Source: SP5GCR1 sp965199685 (GTDB taxonomy: Bacteria > Pseudomonadota > Gammaproteobacteria > Poriferisulfidales > Oxydemutatoraceae). From it: a stretch of 64,000 nucleotides of DNA. How positions within the stretch are numbered: the stretch's first letter is position 1; each line of letters opens with the position of its first letter. Below are positions 61,313 to 64,000 of this stretch, one piece after another. The translations under genes were made by a program, and so were the position numbers. A model generated the notes under the pieces. The model searched no databases, was not told the DNA's origin, and worked only from the letters and a program-made list of their open reading frames with translations. The stretch is from positions 1,736,001-1,800,000 of the forward strand of contig OZ241323.1 in the NCBI GenBank assembly GCA_965199685.1. The letters run 5' to 3'.

Positions 61313-63838
61313 ATGAAAAATACTCAAAAACTAATCACTATCGCTCTCTTTATTTTGCTCCAGTTATTCGGAGGAACGGTAAGCGCACAAACATCACAAT
61401 CCTCAAAGCCTAACATGATATTTATCATGGTGGATGATCTGGGCAAAAACATACTCTCTTTGCCTAGGATAAAAAATGTACTCAAGATGCCGAATCTTCA
61501 ACAGCTTGCCGCAGAAGGAGTAACATTTAAGAATGCTTATGCAACACCATTCTGTTTCTCCACAAGAGTAAAGCTAGTAAGTGGGCGAGATCCATTGAAT
61601 ACGGGAGCTTATGCAAATGAATCTCCCAGTGGTGGTAGAAGTGAGCCATATTTTCACAGAGTTGTAAATCAAGGACGTACTACAGGATTTTACAAATATT
61701 TTTATCGTGGTGACTCAAATATACACCCTTTTACAGACGCTCAATATACATCTAGCTTTGCGTTACCGCTCAAGCAAGCAGGTTATACAACTGCAGTTGT
61801 CGGGAAATGGCATCTAAACGACCATGTTAAGCAACCTCGAATTTTCAGAACATTCGGTTTTGACCAATGGATGATGTCTAATAACCACGTAGCCCCGGGT
61901 GCTTCAACTGATAAAGGGTATGTAGTTACCCCTACTAGATCTCATGCCGAAAAATTAGCCGACTTTGTTGTTAATTTCATCACTGAGAATAAGGATAGAC
62001 CTTTCTTTGTCTACTATCCCATGCATCTAGTACATACACCTTATGTAATGCCACACAATCCGATAGGACATTTAACACATACCGTGCTGGAGCGACATAT
62101 TGCCATGATTGAATATGTAGATTTAATCATAGGCCGTTTGATAGAAACATTAGAGATGTTAAACATAAAGGACCAAACCATAATCTTCTTCTCAGGCGAC
62201 AACGGCGATGCTAGTGAATATCGTTCTTTGTACGAACTTATTCAAGGTCCCGAAAAAAGCAAACAGCAACCTTTCTACGGTAAAGGTTCTTTACACGAAG
62301 GCGGTGTTAATGTACCTTTGATAGTCAGCGGCGGTCCGGTTGTGAAAAGAGGAAAAACCGAAGCCTTGGTGGATTTCACCGATATCTTACCGACACTTGC
62401 CGATCTTGCCGGTGTCTCCGTTGTTAGAAAAAATCGGGAAAACAATAACGATTACAGGGGAATAGCCGATCAATATGTTTCTGTTGCTGAACTATACAAA
62501 GGAGACGGCTATTCCATAGCACCTTTCCTAACCGGACAAAGCGATGACACACCACGGAAATGGATGATGTATGCCTTGGGCGGTCAAATCGTGGTGCGTA
62601 ATAAAAAGTTCAAGCTATGGACAAAAATAGCAGATGACAAATATCAAGGATATAAACTCTATGATTTATACAATGACCCCTACGAACAAACCAATCTATA
62701 CAACAGCACGGATCAAACCATTGTTACAGCTAAGCAACAACTAAACAACGTACTGGACAGTGTCCCCCGCCCCACAAAAATAGACGAATATTTTGATCCG
62801 GTAGATTGGAATTACGGCATGCTATCTCATTGGTCTCTTAATCAACCAAAATTTCTAATAAACGAAAATAAATTAGCCGATACCGAAAGTGGTTACGATG
62901 TGTACGACACCGAAATCGTCTTTGACAAACAGGGAAAATTCGGACAAGCAATCAGCTCAAACCGGATGCAGGTTCTTTATTCTAAAGGGCTGTTTTATAA
63001 CTTTACCATTGATGACAACAAGAGACTTTTTAACCGACACGGTAAAGGTATATTCTATAAAGCAATCACAAAACTGATAGAAACGAATAAAACATTGATG
63101 GAATTTTCAGACTCTCTCTATACTAAATGGTTTCCTCCTAGTAAATATCCTTCCAGAAAAGGAGACCGAGAGAAATTTCTCTCCAGCATGACCGTGTCGG
63201 CATGGGTAAAAACCCCACAACTCAAGGAAGATATTTATATTTTGAAGCAACCATACACTGACAAAGAAGGTAGTTTAATAAGTTTTGTTATCACCAAAAA
63301 TGCAACCGTTAACTTCGAACTGACCACCAACGATCAAACTCAAAAGTTAGAGAGCAAAACTTTAGAGCAAACACTCTGGGGACAATGGATGCATATCGTA
63401 GCAACATGGGACGGACGCGATCAGTGTGGCGAAACCATACTTTATGTTAATGGTATGCGTGTTGCCCAAGCATGTCTAGGAAAACCTTTATCGGCAGACG
63501 ACACCGCCAACTTGTTGCTGGGCGGCTTTACCGAAGATCCGACGACCAATCATCCTGAAACATCAATAGACGACATTGCCATATGGCGGCAGCCGTTGAT
63601 GCCGATGCAAATAGAAGCGTTGTATCGGCTTGGTAACCGTTTCTCTTACAATGCCTCGCAAGTTGATGCTTTGTTCAATACACCCGAGCAGGATGGCATA
63701 ACAAAAATCGAAGATCAGGTGTGGCATCGTGCCGAATTAGAAAAAACAACCGATACGGATAGTTTGATGATTCTAGAACTTCCCAATGAGGTCAAAGTTC
63801 AATTCGGGGATGTGATGGCAATCAAAACCTCAATCTGA
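61313..63838 (+). CDS. Secreted sulfatase with C-terminal LamG-like domain
   Basis: An 841-residue exported sulfatase. A signal peptide (LITIALFILLQLFGGTVSA) precedes the alkaline-phosphatase-fold domain. Metal-binding residues include IMVDDLGKN, GDNGDAS and GKWHLNDH. The active-site segment ATPFCFSTRVKLVSGR has Cys81 for formylglycine in a C-x-S-x-R context; the typical form is C-x-P-x-R or C-x-A-x-R. Residues about 620-780 form a concanavalin/LamG-like domain (TVSAWVKTPQLKED, WMHIVATWDGRDQC, LLLGGFTEDP, SIDDIAIWRQPL), probably glycan binding. It starts 5 bases after ileS and may be co-transcribed. Substrate unknown. Confidence 0.9.
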   Translation: MKNTQKLITIALFILLQLFGGTVSAQTSQSSKPNMIFIMVDDLGKNILSLPRIKNVLKMPNLQQLAAEGVTFKNAYATPFCFSTRVKLVSGRDPLNTGAYANESPSGGRSEPYFHRVVNQGRTTGFYKYFYRGDSNIHPFTDAQYTSSFALPLKQAGYTTAVVGKWHLNDHVKQPRIFRTFGFDQWMMSNNHVAPGASTDKGYVVTPTRSHAEKLADFVVNFITENKDRPFFVYYPMHLVHTPYVMPHNPIGHLTHTVLERHIAMIEYVDLIIGRLIETLEMLNIKDQTIIFFSGDNGDASEYRSLYELIQGPEKSKQQPFYGKGSLHEGGVNVPLIVSGGPVVKRGKTEALVDFTDILPTLADLAGVSVVRKNRENNNDYRGIADQYVSVAELYKGDGYSIAPFLTGQSDDTPRKWMMYALGGQIVVRNKKFKLWTKIADDKYQGYKLYDLYNDPYEQTNLYNSTDQTIVTAKQQLNNVLDSVPRPTKIDEYFDPVDWNYGMLSHWSLNQPKFLINENKLADTESGYDVYDTEIVFDKQGKFGQAISSNRMQVLYSKGLFYNFTIDDNKRLFNRHGKGIFYKAITKLIETNKTLMEFSDSLYTKWFPPSKYPSRKGDREKFLSSMTVSAWVKTPQLKEDIYILKQPYTDKEGSLISFVITKNATVNFELTTNDQTQKLESKTLEQTLWGQWMHIVATWDGRDQCGETILYVNGMRVAQACLGKPLSADDTANLLLGGFTEDPTTNHPETSIDDIAIWRQPLMPMQIEALYRLGNRFSYNASQVDALFNTPEQDGITKIEDQVWHRAELEKTTDTDSLMILELPNEVKVQFGDVMAIKTSI

Positions 63839-63883
63839 ACTCAGAGTGAAACGGTGATGCAGTACAAAATGTATGAGAGCTTA

Positions 63884-64000
63884 ATGGAAAATATCCGACG
63901 ACTGATTTCCATTGCTTTCCTTATTTTGCTCCAGTTATTCGGAGGAGTGGTAAGCGCACAAACATCACAATCCTCAAAGCCTAATATGATATTTATCATG
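63884..64000 (+). CDS. Second sulfatase paralogue, N-terminus only (cut by window edge)
   Basis: The ATG at 63884 has GAGAGC seven bases upstream. The 39 visible codons begin MENIRRLISIAFLILLQLFG and continue as a signal peptide plus the same NMIFIM start as the preceding sulfatase. Apart from the first dozen codons the DNA is almost identical to 61345-61430, so this is a recent tandem duplicate. The active-site segment is beyond the edge. Confidence 0.85.
   Translation, partial: MENIRRLISIAFLILLQLFGGVVSAQTSQSSKPNMIFIM

Overview
The window reads as a chromosomal segment of a moderately AT-rich gammaproteobacterium. The core gene orders are typical of that class: hflX-hflK-hflC-yjeT-hisZ-purA, secA-dciA-lpxC, waaA-tolC-rhodanese with a Kdo kinase, yifB-ubiK, glyQ-glyS and ribF-ileS. 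The cell envelope is Gram-negative (LpxC, Kdo enzymes, TolC, TonB receptor, type IV pilins). Three or more restriction systems, heavy loads of short dispersed repeats, tandem LamG sulfatases and a glycosyltransferase cluster suggest a host- or polysaccharide-associated marine lifestyle. That last point is inference only.

Layout. 1-7.0 kb: the hflX-to-purA block on the minus strand, split between hflX and hflK by an IS481-like element. 7.1-17.3 kb: a defence island on the plus strand. It holds a type II restriction-modification pair, then a type I system (hsdR, hsdS, hsdM) that carries a PrrC-like anticodon nuclease between hsdS and hsdM and a DUF6978/DUF1828 pair wedged between hsdR and hsdS. 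17.5-19.1 kb: two tandem tail-anchored coiled-coil proteins. 19.4-26.0 kb: Nudix/TenI fusion, argJ, secA, dciA, lpxC. 26.1-28.7 kb: a DUF2063/DUF692/DoxX (bufferin/HvfBC-type) peptide-modification locus with no visible precursor. 28.8-32.6 kb: kdkA, waaA, a TolC-type channel, rhodanese. 32.7-36.7 kb: thiC and a BtuB-like receptor. 36.9-40.1 kb: a SUMF1-fold protein without the catalytic cysteines, then a C5-methyltransferase/endonuclease pair. 40.3-47.8 kb: cytochrome c5, yifB, ubiK, nadA, two pilins, selD and mnmH. 47.9-54.0 kb: five GT25 glycosyltransferases plus a relic of a sixth and an IS1595 remnant. 54.2-64.0 kb: glyQ, glyS, ribF, ileS, then one complete and one cut-off LamG sulfatase gene where lspA would usually follow ileS.

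The strongest unusual signals are these. (1) HsdS carries two copies of the same target-recognition domain, about 430 bp apparently identical, which predicts a palindromic recognition site. (2) At hsdR/hsdS and secA/argJ, gene pairs that overlapped in the ancestor are now separated by inserted DNA, and the overlap region has been duplicated so that both genes stay intact. The second copies survive as decaying relics. (3) A family of miniature elements with ends related to GGGACTGTTGAAAAAGTA fills most intergenic gaps, in both orientations and as nested mosaics. (4) A PrrC-type tRNA nuclease is translationally coupled to the type I system.

No rRNA, tRNA, CRISPR array or prophage was recognised. 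Coordinates of repeats and of insertion-element ends are approximate, because they were aligned by eye.
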